NCBI GenBank assembly: GCA_019914995.1
Contig: CM034139.1
Span: forward strand, 4,752,461-4,816,460
Length of the DNA: 64,000 nt
Origin: Acanthochlamys bracteata
Taxonomy: Eukaryota; Streptophyta; Magnoliopsida; Pandanales; Velloziaceae
Reading direction: 5' to 3'
Position numbers and translations under genes: made by a program. This document shows positions 49,119 through 61,386 of the stretch, piece after piece. The notes below the pieces were generated by a model. That model saw nothing but the letters and a program-made list of their open reading frames with translations. It was not told the origin of the DNA and made no database searches. How positions within the stretch are numbered: the stretch's first letter is position 1; the number at the start of each line of letters is the position of its first letter.

Positions 49119-52100
49119 ACACGGCGACGAGCTAGGCAAGGTTCACGTGATGGATTTGGATTTTGACCTTGACGGACCGGGTTGGAATTTCGATCCGGCC
49201 GGTCTCGGACCCGGTGGACAGTTTCTTCTACCGCCGTCCCCGGCGTCGCAAAGTCTCACTCCAGTGTTCTTCTCAAATCATACGCCGCCGTCTCCGGTTT
49301 GGTCTTTTGGTGACCAGAAGGATGATGAAGGAACGAGTGTTGCAGCAAGCTGTGAGCTCCAAAATGTTTTTCAGTTCTTTTTCTTTTGCTGTTGTTGTGC
49401 GTGGTCTGTATTGACGCCGAATTTTTTCTGTTGGTTTTCATAGGATTAACGATTCATGCGTTAATTCCATGTACCTGAGGATTCTTTCTTAAAATTTTCA
49501 AAATGTTGCTTTTAGGAGAATAAGTTGTTTTGTTGTTGATTTGAGCTACTTTTGTTCAAATTCTAGTTAGTAGCACTTAATATTTTGTTTATAACTACAA
49601 AGTAATCCTTTTTTTTTTTTTGTTGGTCTCTGAGGGAATTAGAAAATTTTGGTTTGAAAAGCAAACCTCCTAGAAGAGATGGTGATACACTTTACATACA
49701 AGACAATGTAAGTGCGGTTAAACGTTTGCTCAAGTAACCTCTCTTCCGCTTCTCTCTATTTGTGGAGATGAAGATGTCTATTGTAATTTTTGTTTGATAT
49801 CTTTTTCTGATTTTCCCTGATGTTGGATTGAACAGCTGGATTTATGCGTGATCTTTACTAATTAAATTAGTTATTGGCAACCATCTTCACACGTTTTTCC
49901 TATTTTTATGTCTGATTCCAGTTAAAAAGAGTAGATTTTTAACTGATCTTATGATAGTTCGTTCGAAGAACTTGAATCTGATTTTTCCATTTAAGAAGTA
50001 AAAGGAAGAAGAATATTTAGGATAGAAGCAGAATAACTTCAAAAATTTTGTACAAGGCCTTTCTTGCTGATGATTATCATATTCTTACATGCTCTGCTAT
50101 AACTTCCAATATGTTTCTTCTCTATAATCATGTCTTCATACCTTCATGCAGGCGATCTCAATGTTATACAAGCGAACTCTAACGGGGAAGTTAGCAAGCA
50201 AAGGAAACTTCAGATTTATCCATTAAATGACTGTTTTGATATGTCGTTTATGATAAAGGAGAGAATGACACAAGCACTCCGATATTTCAAAGATTTGACA
50301 GATCAACATGTGTTAGTTCAGGTCTGGGCACCTGTCAAGAGTGGAACCCACTATGTCCTCACCACTTCTGGGCAGCCCTTTTTTCTTGACCCTAAGAGCA
50401 GTGGGCTACCTCAGTATCGAACAGTATCTCTCATGTATATGTTTTCTGTAGATGGAGAAGGTGATGGATATTTGGGACTTCCTGGTCGTGTTTTTCGGCA
50501 GAAGCTGCCTGAATGGACACCAAATGTGCAGTATTATAACGTGAAAGAATACCCTCGTCTCGATTATGCTCTTCATTATAATGTCCAAGGCACCTTGGCA
50601 TTGCCTGTTTTTGAGCCTTCGGGGCAGTCCTGTGTTGGTGTTGTGGAGCTCATTATGACGTCACAAAAGATTAACTATGCTTCTGAAGTTGATAAAGTTT
50701 GCAAGGCTCTTGAGGTTTGTACTTTGTAACCTTTCTCTTAATATTGTTTATTTTCTCTACTTTTTCCTGGTCTTGTTGTATTTGATGTTAGTGTGGTCTA
50801 TGCATTTATTATGTGTGATCTGTGCCAACTATAACAATCAATAATTTCATGACAATTTGAGCATAGGCAAAATGATGTTACCACGATATCTACATAGTGC
50901 ATAGTGCTGCCGTCAAGCATTAACTATTCTCTTCAGATACTAGCTAATGCTGCATAATGATGAGGAATCATTCTTTTAGATGCATTACTAAGTCTGTCTC
51001 TATTGCAAAATTCATACCTGTAAGAGATCCTCATACTCTAGCAAATATGCGGGTTGGAGGTTCCTAGTGTTCATCAGATCGTTTATTGCATATTGAGTAG
51101 GTAATTTCACTTGCTTGTCTATTAAGTGATGTGAAGGTGTGTCTTGCGGACAGTGTAACTGAAGTGTGAATATCTTGCAAACAACTATCAACATAAAGTG
51201 TAAATGTTAAGGATTAGTCAACTGTAGCTAAGTGAGCATTGAAAATTTTGGTGTAGGCATGAGAACTGGTTAGTTAAGGTCTAGATTGTCAAGGGACATT
51301 CGGCATGCATCGTATTACTTTGTTTTGTTATGCCCAACTTAATTTTCTTATTGTTTGTCTTTAATTATGAACTTACTTTCAATGTTGGTAGAGACGAGAG
51401 GGTTCATGGTTGTGTTCACATTTTTGGTTCATGCTGCGTAGTTTGTTATAGGAAATCACTCAATATGGTGAATCCACCTTTGGATTGAAGTTGAGAATGG
51501 TGGTATTAATAACATATTCTGTAAATATATATAATAACCTTTCCCAATTTCCTGCAGGCAGTAAATCTAAGGAGTTCTGAGATTTTGGAACATCCAAGTC
51601 TTCAGGTGAGTGATCATTTTGTTTAACATGCGATGCTTTATTACTTTCTCTTAAGTGGAGACTAATGATATGGTTGTGTTTCAGATATGCAATGAAGGAC
51701 GCCAAGCTGCCCTGGCTGAAATCCTGGAGATCTTAACTGTGGTCTGTGAAGCACACAAGTTGCCTTTGGCTCAGACCTGGGTTCCATGTAGGCATCGTAG
51801 TGTGTTGGCACATGGTGGTGGTTTCAAAAAGAATTGCTCCAGCTTTGATGGAAGTTGCATAGGACAAGTCTGCATGTCAACAACAGATGTTGCGTTTTAC
51901 GTTATTGATGCTTATATGTGGGGCTTCAGGGATGCCTGTGTGGAGCATCATCTACAGAAGGGACAAGGCGTGGCTGGCAGAGCTTATGAGCTAAGGAAGC
52001 CATGCTTTTCGAAAGATGTTACCCAGTTTCGTAAAATTGAGTATCCCCTAGTACACTATGCCAGGATGTTTGGGTTGACTAGCTCTCTTGCCATATGCTT

Positions 52101-53855
52101 ACAAAGTTGTCAAACTGGGGATGATGATTACATTTTGGAGTTCTTCTTGCCTCCTGACTGCAAGGATGATAACAGCAAGCAGCAAGCCTTATTAGACTCT
52201 ATCTCAACTATGATGAAACAGCACTTCCGGAGTCTAAGGGTTATTAATGATGTTGATTTGCAAGAGGGAATACCATTTGATATTATCGACGTGCTCGGGG
52301 ATGATGACTATGAGCTAAAGCTTAAACACATTTCTAGTCAGCCAGCCCAAGAAAATGTTCATGCTCCTGCCGCCAGCTCTTTTCCCGGCGATTCACAAGG
52401 AAAAGAGACAGCATTTTCAGAATTGAAGGAGACACGTTTGATTTCTGATGTTAATGTGGAGAAGAATGAAACAAGGGGGGCTTTTCATTCAAATAGAAGT
52501 GGGACCTCTGGATCTGTTCGAAACAAAACCATCAAAACAACTGAAAGAAGGCGAGGTAAAGCTGAGAAGTTCATCAGTTTGGATGTTCTTCAGCAATATT
52601 TTGCTGGGAGTTTGAAAGATGCAGCAAAGAGCCTTGGTGGTGAGTATGTATTGACTACATAGTTAGAACTATATTTTTGCTGCCTGTGTAAGAAGATATA
52701 TTTCCTTTCCATGCCTTCTTTATTTCCTTTGCCTTTTATTGTATGCATTTAGTTTAGTTTCTGAATCTTTTATTTTTCTATGTTTAAAGGAGGTTCAAGC
52801 CTTTTAAGCATTTGTTTCTTTCTTGCTTGGCAGTTTGCCCTACGACAATGAAGCGCATCTGTAGACAGCATGGTATTTCACGATGGCCTTCTCGTAAGAT
52901 TAATAAAGTCAACCGTTCCCTCTCCAAACTTAAACGGGTGATCGAATCTGTCCAAGGTCCAGATGGTGCATTTGACCTTAATACTCTGACCTGTCCGCTT
53001 CCGGTTGCAGTGGGTTCAATTGCGCTTCCACTTGGTTTGGATGGGTCGAAACAGAAAATTAATGCGCAAAGTAGTAAGGAAGCATCTCCTAGTAAAAGAC
53101 CAGAGAACCTGTTCAACCATTATCAAAGTGTTTGGAAAGAACCTGTCCATGAGCAAGTTGGTCCACTTTTGGAAAGACGTAGGAGGACTTCTTCCTGCTC
53201 AAAATCAAGGAGCTTGTCAGGAGATGGCAGTGCACAAACTCCTCCATCTCATGATTCTTCTCATGGAAGTCCAGTAGCTGAAAGCCATCCCAATGAGCAA
53301 ATCAAGGTGGATCAAGCCGTAAATGTGAGGGCGTCCATTGTACTGATGCCAATTCACACTGGAGATCATATTGTTCCTGCTGGGCCCTCAGTAGCGAATG
53401 GTATAAAATCAGAGCCCCAACCTGACCTTTGTGGAATGCTAATAGAGGATTCAGGAAGCTCCAAGGATTTGAATAATCTATCTATGTCCATTTGCGGGCT
53501 TTGCAAAGATGAACCACCAAATGCTTGTGCTAAATCACCTCCTCCAACTGCAGTGCAAGAAGCGAGGATTATTACCATAAAGGCAAGCTATAGAGAAGAC
53601 ATCATAAGGTTCAGATTCCCTTTTTCTGTGGGTGTTGTAGCATTAAAAGAAGAAGTATCAAAGAGGTTGAAACTAGAGATCGGATCATTCGATATCAAAT
53701 ATCTGGATGACGACCGAGAATGGGTCATACTAGCTTGTGATGCAGACCTAGAAGAATGCTTGGACATCTCAAGGCTATCAGGAGGACATTTGATCCGTGT
53801 CTTAGTGCAAGATGTTGGCGCAATCCTTGGAAGCTCATCTGAAAGCTCAGGATGA
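49102..53855 (+). CDS. NLP7: NIN-like protein (NLP6/NLP7 type), nitrate-response factor
   Basis: Exons 49102-49351, 50152-50714, 51558-51605, 51685-52639 and 52834-53855 join in phase to 945 residues; Arabidopsis NLP7 has about 960. The start at 49102 is chosen because [10 protein letters not shown] follows closely, as in NLP6/7. Residues 100-480 form the conserved GAF-like N-terminal region ([40 protein letters not shown]). RWPSRK (622-627) marks the RWP-RK DNA-binding domain, and PB1 covers about 851-935, with a conserved Lys in ITIKA and the acidic [18 protein letters not shown] motif. Trp366, His375, Leu377 and Tyr407 match the spacing of the four nitrate-contact residues reported for NLP7. 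The protein should activate nitrate-responsive genes, moving to or staying in the nucleus when nitrate is present. The NLP6 versus NLP7 choice is not certain. Confidence 0.96.
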
Positions 53856-54592
53856 TAGTGAAAGTATGTTACATGCGTGTATAATAGCTTAGATGTACTG
53901 TAGATTGTAGTCCTAGTTTTAACTCTAAATTTTGTCGACATGCCTGGATTGCCAAAATTGAAGTTCTCTTCTTGTACAGAAAAAAAAATTTGTTTCAGGT
54001 TGTAGAGAGATTCGAACATATTAGGTTGTATTGATTCCAATTCCAACTTGCTGGAATGGAATCTAATTCATGTTGTGATGCAGAATAAATTTGTTCTGGT
54101 TTTCTCGCCGTCGTCAGTGTAGTACATTTTATTACTCAATACCTTCTCTTCTTCTGTATTCGACTTTGATGACAAAATTTGGATCAGAACAAAATTTTCT
54201 TGTTGGAACAATTGAACTTGCATTAGTGACGGGACCAGGCTTAAGCCCAAACAAATCATATTGGGACTATAGGCCCAATTGAATCAACGTAGTCTCTCTT
54301 TATGGTCTGTACGTGAAGTTTCCTCTCAGAAACCGACAAAAAATATTCAGTCCTAAATGTAAAGATAACAACATTTACCATTAGCCCCCTCATAGTTACT
54401 TATTTATATCGATTTCCTCGACTCAAGAATCAAGACGGCATCTGAACTCTTGCCAAGCGCAACAACAACTCCCACCCCTCCTTTCTTTTTTGTTTGTCCA
54501 CCGACGTTACTTCAACGCAACCCTAAAACCAATAAATCGAGTTTCTCCAGCGAATTTCTCGATCTTGAGTTTTTCTTTTTCTTGCAGCAATC
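53856..54592. other. NLP 3' flank and eIF1A promoter
   Basis: 53856-54200 is the NLP 3' untranslated region and flank. AGCCCA (54244-54249) and GGCCCA (54272-54277) then follow, about 320-350 bases before the eIF1A start. They match site II elements in reverse orientation, typical of translation-machinery genes. The remaining 300 bases are the likely leader. The overlapping frame at 54450-54866 is a shadow. Confidence 0.6.
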
Positions 54593-55030
54593 ATGCCGAA
54601 GAACAAGGGAAAGGGAGGAAAGAATCGCAAGCGTGGAAAGAACGAAGCCGATGACGAGAAGCGCGAGCTTGTTTTCAAGGAAGACGGACAGGAATACGCA
54701 CAAGTTCTTCGTATGCTCGGTAACGGACGCTGCGAAGCTCTCTGCATCGATGGAACCAAACGGCTCTGCCATATCCGTGGTAAGATGCACAAGAAAGTTT
54801 GGATCGCTGCTGGAGATATTGTTCTTGTTGGGCTCCGTGATTATCAGGATGACAAGGCTGATGTGATTCTCAAGTACATGCCTGATGAAGCGAGGCTTTT
54901 GAAGGCGTATGGTGAGTTACCCGAGTCGACCAGACTTAACGAAGGTATCGCTGGCGGACTCGATGAAGAAGACGAAGGTGCTGGAGACGATTACATCGAG
55001 TTCGAGGACGAGGATATCGATAAGATCTAG
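54593..55030 (+). CDS. EIF1A: Translation initiation factor eIF1A
   Basis: A single uninterrupted frame of 145 residues, the usual eIF1A length. It begins [18 protein letters not shown], the basic N-terminal tail. The OB fold of the S1/IF1 type follows (about residues 28-100: [53 protein letters not shown]). The end is acidic ([12 protein letters not shown]), the region that contacts eIF5B in other eukaryotes. The protein acts in the cytosol on the 40S subunit, promoting scanning and start-codon selection together with eIF1. Lack of introns in the coding part is common for plant eIF1A genes. No defect is seen. The GGCCCA motifs upstream fit a growth-linked housekeeping gene. Confidence 0.98.
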   Translation: MPKNKGKGGKNRKRGKNEADDEKRELVFKEDGQEYAQVLRMLGNGRCEALCIDGTKRLCHIRGKMHKKVWIAAGDIVLVGLRDYQDDKADVILKYMPDEARLLKAYGELPESTRLNEGIAGGLDEEDEGAGDDYIEFEDEDIDKI

Positions 55031-57694
55031 ACGATCGATCTCTTCTAACTTTTATATATTTAAGTTTATATGTTATTGCCTTTGATGCTTGTTGACTGCA
55101 AAAAATTAGCTTATGTTATATTTTTGGCATAAATTCTGGGGATATGGTTGTAAGAGAGTATGGATTTGGTGGTTCTGTGAGATGACAGAACAGGTCTTTA
55201 CTGTGATGTGTCCTATAGGTTTATGCAATTTCAATGTAGTTGTTGTTGCTTAATCTGTTTCTAGTGTTTCTTGAGCAGTTCCGTATGTTCTCATGTGTGA
55301 ATTTTGCGACCAATATGGTTGCTTGTGATGGACTGGAAGGGATTACTTTTGTGGCCTTTATAGCAGGTCAAGGTAATCGACCATGTTTGCTGTTTGGTTG
55401 TTGGGTATTTGTTTGTTCTGGTATGCTGTTATGAACTAAGGAGTGTTTCCATGTGCGTATTTATGCAAGTTGTTAATATGTCATGTGCTTGTAAGTTGTT
55501 ACTTACAAGTTGCAAATAATCTAGTAACATAGCTTGAAGAAGGGCAATTGTGGTGCATTTAGGGGTTTGAAGGTCTTTGGTGGAACTTAAGGGGGCGTTT
55601 GGGATTGCTTATGAAATGGAGCTTTTGTGAAATGAAGGGTATTTTTGTCCTTTTTGAAAAACGAGCTCTATTTTTTTTTACTTCTAAAAAAATAATAAAA
55701 ATATGCAATAAAAAGATCTCACTCCGTAGAATTTTTCTACACTTTCTAAATTTTTAAATAAATTTTTTATATATTTATAAAATATGTATTGAAAAACGTG
55801 AAATGGAGAATTGAAAAGTTGGGTTGGGGGAAAGCAAAGCCAAACACCCCCTAAGTCTGATTGTTGCGTGTGAATCTGCACCTTCTGATTGTTTGTCCAG
55901 TTTCTTTTTTTCCGGAGGTAGATGTCTTGTTCTTTTGCTTTATAAGTTTTAGTGCCTAAACTTAAAGTTAGGTGAATAGTTAGACTGCTGTAGGAATATT
56001 GCTGGCTAGCTGTGAAACAACTGAGAACGTTTAGAATTGATGTATTTTTGAGTAGAAGGGCTTCTTTGCATGCTTGGGGATTGTACCTCTTCTTTCTCAC
56101 GTCTCTGTTTATGTGTTGTCTGTGTTTGATAGTAGTTGAGATGATAGTAAGGAGTCTAGGACATTTAGTTTATGTAGTTAGTAAGATTATAGCTTGGGCA
56201 CTCATGGAGGTGTGTTTGATTCTTTGAACTGATTTAGGTCCAAATGATAGGACTCCTGCACAGCAAGTCTTTACTTTCATATGTATTAGGCCTTTGTACT
56301 AGGAGTGCTCTGATATTTGTCTCAATTCATAGCAGGTTAACTTTTGATGGATCCTTATCGTGATGATCTTGGAGTTTGGCAGTTGATACTGAAGATGTGC
56401 AAGGTTTTTCGCAAGTCCTGTATATGCTTTTTTATATTGCAGTCTCATCTAAATTTTGTCATCGTCCATGCCATGCGTGATCAGTTTGATAGGAGAGAAG
56501 TTAGGATCTTGCTTCGCAATTCATATAGGAGTCGAGTTTGTTCCTCTGATGATGATGATGACCAAGAAAGAATTGCTGAGGTAGTGAGGTAATAACTGCT
56601 GTTATGTATTGTACAATGCCATCTTTGCAGAGTTGTGGGGAATAATTAGCATCCGTAGGGATGGAAGATGGTAGACAACAAGTGCTAGTGTGTTTGGTTA
56701 CTACAAGTTCATAGAATTTTAGACGAGTTTCTATACAAGATGACATCTATGTCAGGATTAATATTGTGGCATTATTGATGAGTTCTGCAACATAACTTGA
56801 GATCATTGATAGGGTGGAATTGCAATCGGAAATAGGATATCTTTTTCCCAAACAACAATGATGCAAATCATTGTTATCAAGGCCTGAATTACCAAGTTTG
56901 CATCCAAGAATATTACCTACATTGAAGGCCGTCTTACTTGGTATGTAGTTACCAAATATGCCTGTCATTGACTCTGTATCTTGCAAATGTTGTGGTGTCA
57001 CTGCTGTAATGTGTGTCATGGGTCTTGTGAGAACTTGAGGAGTCTTGTTGGAGTGTGTGCATTGACCTTTCATGTGACATTTGTTCCAGCTATTTTTCCA
57101 TTCCTGTCGTCAGCTCAACATAAGTGGAAAGATTATAGTGTTGTGATGTTGCCTTGTATGTGCAACATTATTGCCTTACATTCTCCGTGAACTTCTATGC
57201 TCATTTTGATGCCTTCAGGACATAGCAGTGTGTGTTAGCACCATTTGTTCTTGTATCTTGTTAGTCTGTTGTGCAAATTGGTAGGTTCAACCTTTTGTTG
57301 ATGAACAGTGGTTCCCCCTTGCCTAGTTGCCGTCTCATTTTGCCATTTGCTTTTAGTGTGTTTCAACTATTAGATTATCTAGGATGATAGATGTCTAGAT
57401 GTCGACAAATGCTTGCATATATCTAATGTGAATAGTATGCTTCTTTATTCTTGAAATGTGTGCGGCTGAGGTAACCTTAGACATTTGGGAGTACCTACTG
57501 ATCCTGATCAACAGGAGACTTCGGAACACTGAGAACACTTCTAGGCATAATATCTCTTTCATTCTCAGATGCTGAACATTATTGGTCGTACAAAAATAGA
57601 GTACATCATAACTGCGAAAAATATCGAGATAGCAGAAAACAAAAGCAGGAGTAATTCCTGATCTACGAAACTAGACTCTGTTAAATTATCTGAA
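55031..57694. other. Intergenic region between eIF1A and SWEET
   Basis: The first 250 bases are the eIF1A 3' flank. A well-bounded MITE lies at 55591-55851. 55852-57500 is moderately AT-rich with several short frames (for example 56344-56592 and 56747-57073 on the minus strand), none of which I recognise. The last 200 bases are probably the 3' untranslated region of the minus-strand SWEET gene. Confidence 0.55.
55591..55851 (+). mobile_element. 261-bp MITE with 12-bp inverted ends and TAA duplication
   Basis: The element starts GGGGGCGTTTGG and ends CCAAACACCCCC, so the terminal inverted repeats agree in 11 of 12 bases. It is flanked by TAA on both sides (55588-55590 and 55852-55854), which suits the 3-base target duplication of PIF/Harbinger-type MITEs. 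There is no coding capacity. The interior is AT-rich and shares several blocks with other segments in this window, so it serves as the reference copy of the family. Confidence 0.75.
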
Positions 57695-59270
57695 TCAGTT
57701 TGCATACTGAGTTTTCTGGACAACGATCTCCATCTCTGCTCGTGTTGTCCTCGCCTCTTCTTTTCTAGCTTCTATCTGCCTGCGGTTAGATCTGTAGTAG
57801 AATGCGTACAGAATCAATTGGACAGCAGCCAGAAATACTCCGATGCTGTTTGGAATCTGCAAAAATCCATACTTGCACTTATGAGCCGATGTTGAATTAG
57901 TACAAGTGTTCGTACTTGCATGTTATTGCTTCTATTCTGTGTTCTTAGTATCGGCAGATTTATGATGGTCTCATGCCGCTTGTAATTAACTTACCAGGAT
58001 GAAAAGATCGAAATGGAGTAGAGCGTAAACTGTCCAGCAAACACCATTGGCTAAAGAAGCCAGTGATATAGATAGGGGCATGAACTCCACGCTCTTCGTC
58101 TGCATCACCAGTTTCTGCAAAAAAAAAGCATACTTTTATTTCCCTTAAGTACAGAATCGCCTTTCAACAGAAATCCCCAGGACAGACGAAGAGGAAGTGT
58201 CCAAAACGGAACGTGGTCATTGAGCAACTTTGAATATGAAGGATCTTAATCATCACTATTAGCAAAAGCAACTTTCTAGAAAAGCAACTTTCACGAAATT
58301 GAAATGACTATGCAAAGGTTCTTTTAATTTCCTGGCATGTGACTTAAAGGTTTGCTGGGTTTCGTGCAAGTTCTGTGGTGATGGAGAGTGCAGATTCTAG
58401 CATTGTAACTTAACAGAACAAGATGCCATCCTAAAGCTAGCTCGACGCCTAACTAGTTTAAAGTTTAACCTATCTTGAAACATATGCAGAACTCTTGGGA
58501 AATAACTTGGAAAGCATTTTTTGAAGTTATATGGAAATTGGAAATATAAACAGCTAGCGAAGCAATTATATATGAAATTGTAGAAATCGAACTAAACTCA
58601 CCATTACAGATAATGGCGCAGCGTACATCATGGTGCCAAAAACAACACAGAGCAGTCCTACAACCAATGACCGTCGCTCGTACGTGTGCGCAAAGGAAAC
58701 AACCAGTGCCGCAACAACGCCAACGAAGACTAGTTCAACCAGCAGCATCAGAGCTGTCCTTAATCGCTTGCGTTTATCAGAGAAAGTCAAGAAGAGAGCA
58801 ATGTAGAAGAGCTCAATTGCCGTGCCGGCACCGTTGATGGTGATCACAAGCGTGCTGTGGGGATGGACTACAGGCAAGCCGTACACTACCCACAACATAC
58901 AGTTGAGAAGTGTTGCAAGGTAAGTCATTGATGAGAACTGCTCTACTGATTTTTTCTTCCATATTCTGTAGAACGTCGGCCTGCAGAAAGAAAATAAGAA
59001 GCAGACAATGAAAATAATTAGCTTGTAGTGATTGCAGATGTTTTCTTTTCCTTCGATTTTTTTGAGTTGAGTTGTATTAGTTACCCTGGGGAGAGGAAGA
59101 GGCCTAGTGAAATGGCATTGCCTGCAATCATCAAACAACAAAGAGGTAAATAATATATGATCACGAACCAAAAACTATGTATTTGCTGACAAATTTCGTA
59201 GTAATTACCAAGCAATTTTACATTTACCTAGGATACCAAAAACAGTCCTGGTTGTGTCAGCAGAAACCAT
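57695..59270 (-). CDS. SWEET: SWEET sugar transporter, clade II type
   Basis: Five minus-strand exons, 59270-59228, 59121-59085, 58980-58602, 58114-57995 and 57856-57695, join to 246 residues with matching phases. Two MtN3/saliva (SWEET) repeats are seen at about residues 10-97 and 130-215, giving the usual seven membrane helices. Typical motifs are [45 protein letters not shown] (Asn53), [29 protein letters not shown] (Asn176) and [17 protein letters not shown]. Asn53 and Asn176 are at the pocket positions conserved in SWEETs. The sequence reads most like clade II (SWEET4 to SWEET8), which move mainly hexoses across the plasma membrane; substrate and tissue are inferred. The 379-base exon 3 combines two exons that are usually separate. 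The C-terminal tail is short and charged. Confidence 0.95.
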
Positions 59271-61386
59271 GGCTAGCTAGCTAACTAGCTAAAGAAAGAA
59301 TAAAACCGTAATTGAAACAATTTGGAATATGCTAGAATTTGAGGCTTACTTTCTTCTACGTTTTTGAGTTATGAAGTTTGGGTAGAAGAGTTGTGTGGTT
59401 GTTTATATAGAGAAAAGAAGATAGGAGCATTTTTCATGCATGTGCAAAAGCTTCTGCTTGTGCCTAGTTCTAACTTAGGAAGCTACCTGAAATCTATGCA
59501 CAAATGGATGGTGTAGATCATTAGATTTAATTTAAAAGTTAACTTGGACTAAAGATGCAAAACTCAAATGGAATATGTTACATTTTGAGGTACCTTAGTT
59601 GAGTAGTGTTTTTCCATTGACCAACTAAAAAGGCCGTGGACCATTGTTTTCTTCAATTGCTTTAGTACTGAAACTTTTGGTTTTATATAGGTTAGGCCTT
59701 CTAAATTCGATTCCTCAGGCCTTCGTTAACATTACCTTATGAATATTTACAAATTATAAAATCAGAACGGTAATAACTACAAATTTAATTTTATCAAATT
59801 GATGCTTTGCATAATACTAGTTAAGCTTAAATGCGACGAAACTCTTATGAGATTGGAATCTATGCATATTTAGACCTAGCTTTCTGCTATATTCAATATT
59901 GATATGAAATATGTGTATTAACAAGGCATCATGCATTGTATATAGTGAGTTCATGATGTTTACAATACATGAATACTTCTGTTAACAAGGCATCATGCCT
60001 TTTAGGAAATTAATTAATCTTATATCCTGAACAAGAGAAAAGAAATCTCCTTTGCATTGCATTGCAGATATCACATAACGCACCTGCTGCTTAAATCACG
60101 TGGCTCTTCGCGAAGCAGCATACATATAGTTTTGCAACTTGGCATTAAGATGTCTGTAAAGCTCCGACTATTATGAGCTGAAGTAAACAGAAGATTTCAT
60201 TTCCAGAGTAGAAAAAACAAGTCATGGAAGATCATCAGCCTAGCTTATTAATCAGTTCATTAGAAAAAGTTTAGTACTCGCTTTAATTTCTGATCATTAC
60301 CTGCTACATGTTTGCAAAAATTCTTCACATGTTCTTGTCATCAACATGGTGACTTAACAGATAGTCCAATCCAGAATTCGTCTTCAATATCAATCTTAGA
60401 GGGTGCATCTAATCCTATCCCAACACACATAACCAAGTAGAGAAATGGACTCCGGGAGCGACACGCTGAAAAACAGTGTAGATTGATATAAAAGTTTCCT
60501 TACCGCTTCTTGGGTACGAAAGTATTCTGCTTAACACGCCCAAATTGTTAGATGGACCATTATTCGACCTAAAAGCTAAGAGTGCCCAAATACACAGCTA
60601 CCGAATTCAACAAATAATAATGTGAGATAATTCAACACTTCAATCAGCTGTAGCATGTGGAATTGGACACAATCCTTTCATGAGGCAGTCTCCACACTTG
60701 TCCCACATTGATACCATGTTAGTTAGATTTTGGATAAAACTCAACCTCAAAAGTAGTGTCAAGAGATAATAGTGCTCCAATTGATATAAGTAATTATCTA
60801 GCTTGACAAATACGTAATAGAAATAATTTAACACAACTGAATTCGTTGTCTTGGAAGATTTCTCTCTTATTGGACCATATAAAACATTACAGTCTATTAA
60901 CTCAATTTCAAGTTAATCACTCTAAACTTCAATTGCACGTATGCTGTGAGGTACTAGTTCCCAAGTAGTAGCAATGAAAATTGGGCCGCAACTTTGTGCT
61001 GCCACTAATCTAGAAAGCAAGCCAAGACCAGTCAGCAAAGGTAAGTGCATAGGATACAAGCAGGCCAAGACCAAAACACAAGGCAATCATATCTATTACA
61101 ACGATATTTATTCACACAGGAGAACCTTGAATTAACTAAATTTCATTTCACGGCACCCCAAGAAAAGACTTGAGAGAAAGGTTCGTCACATAGTAAGCAC
61201 AGCAGTGGTTACTTCCAGATGACCAATTTCCTTGTCAAGGAGTTTTTCTCACAATGAACAAAGATTTTATAAAATATGAGATTTTGGTATTGTTAAACAA
61301 GTTGTTCCCCAGTAGCTATGATTCTCGCTTGGGTTTGACATATATGATTGAGTTCACTTGATTTTTGGGTCAAGTGCGAGTGCACC
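59271..61386. other. Divergent spacer between SWEET and PTAC7
   Basis: The SWEET promoter lies at the left end and the PTAC7 promoter at the right. Between them I see no coding frame of note. A candidate solo LTR is listed at 60546-60833. Two copies of a short sequence with AACAAGGCATCATGC occur at about 59920 and 59978. Confidence 0.55.
60546..60833. mobile_element. Candidate solo LTR, 288 bases
   Basis: The segment begins TGTTAGATGG and ends ATTTAACA, giving the TG..CA ends with short inverted repeats (TGTTA/TAACA) expected of an LTR. Flanking 5-mers are CAAAT and CAACT, 4 of 5 equal. The interior holds CACTTGTCCCACATTGATAC, a kind of sequence often seen in plant LTRs. No internal domain or second LTR is visible. 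Chance matches are possible with such short termini. Confidence 0.35.

Noticed and set aside
52784..53116. Minus-strand 110-residue frame
   Set aside because: Antisense to the RWP-RK exon of the NLP gene.
54450..54866. Plus-strand 138-residue frame
   Set aside because: Overlaps eIF1A in another frame; no family resemblance.
55684..56100. Minus-strand 138-residue frame
   Set aside because: Runs through the MITE and low-complexity AT sequence.
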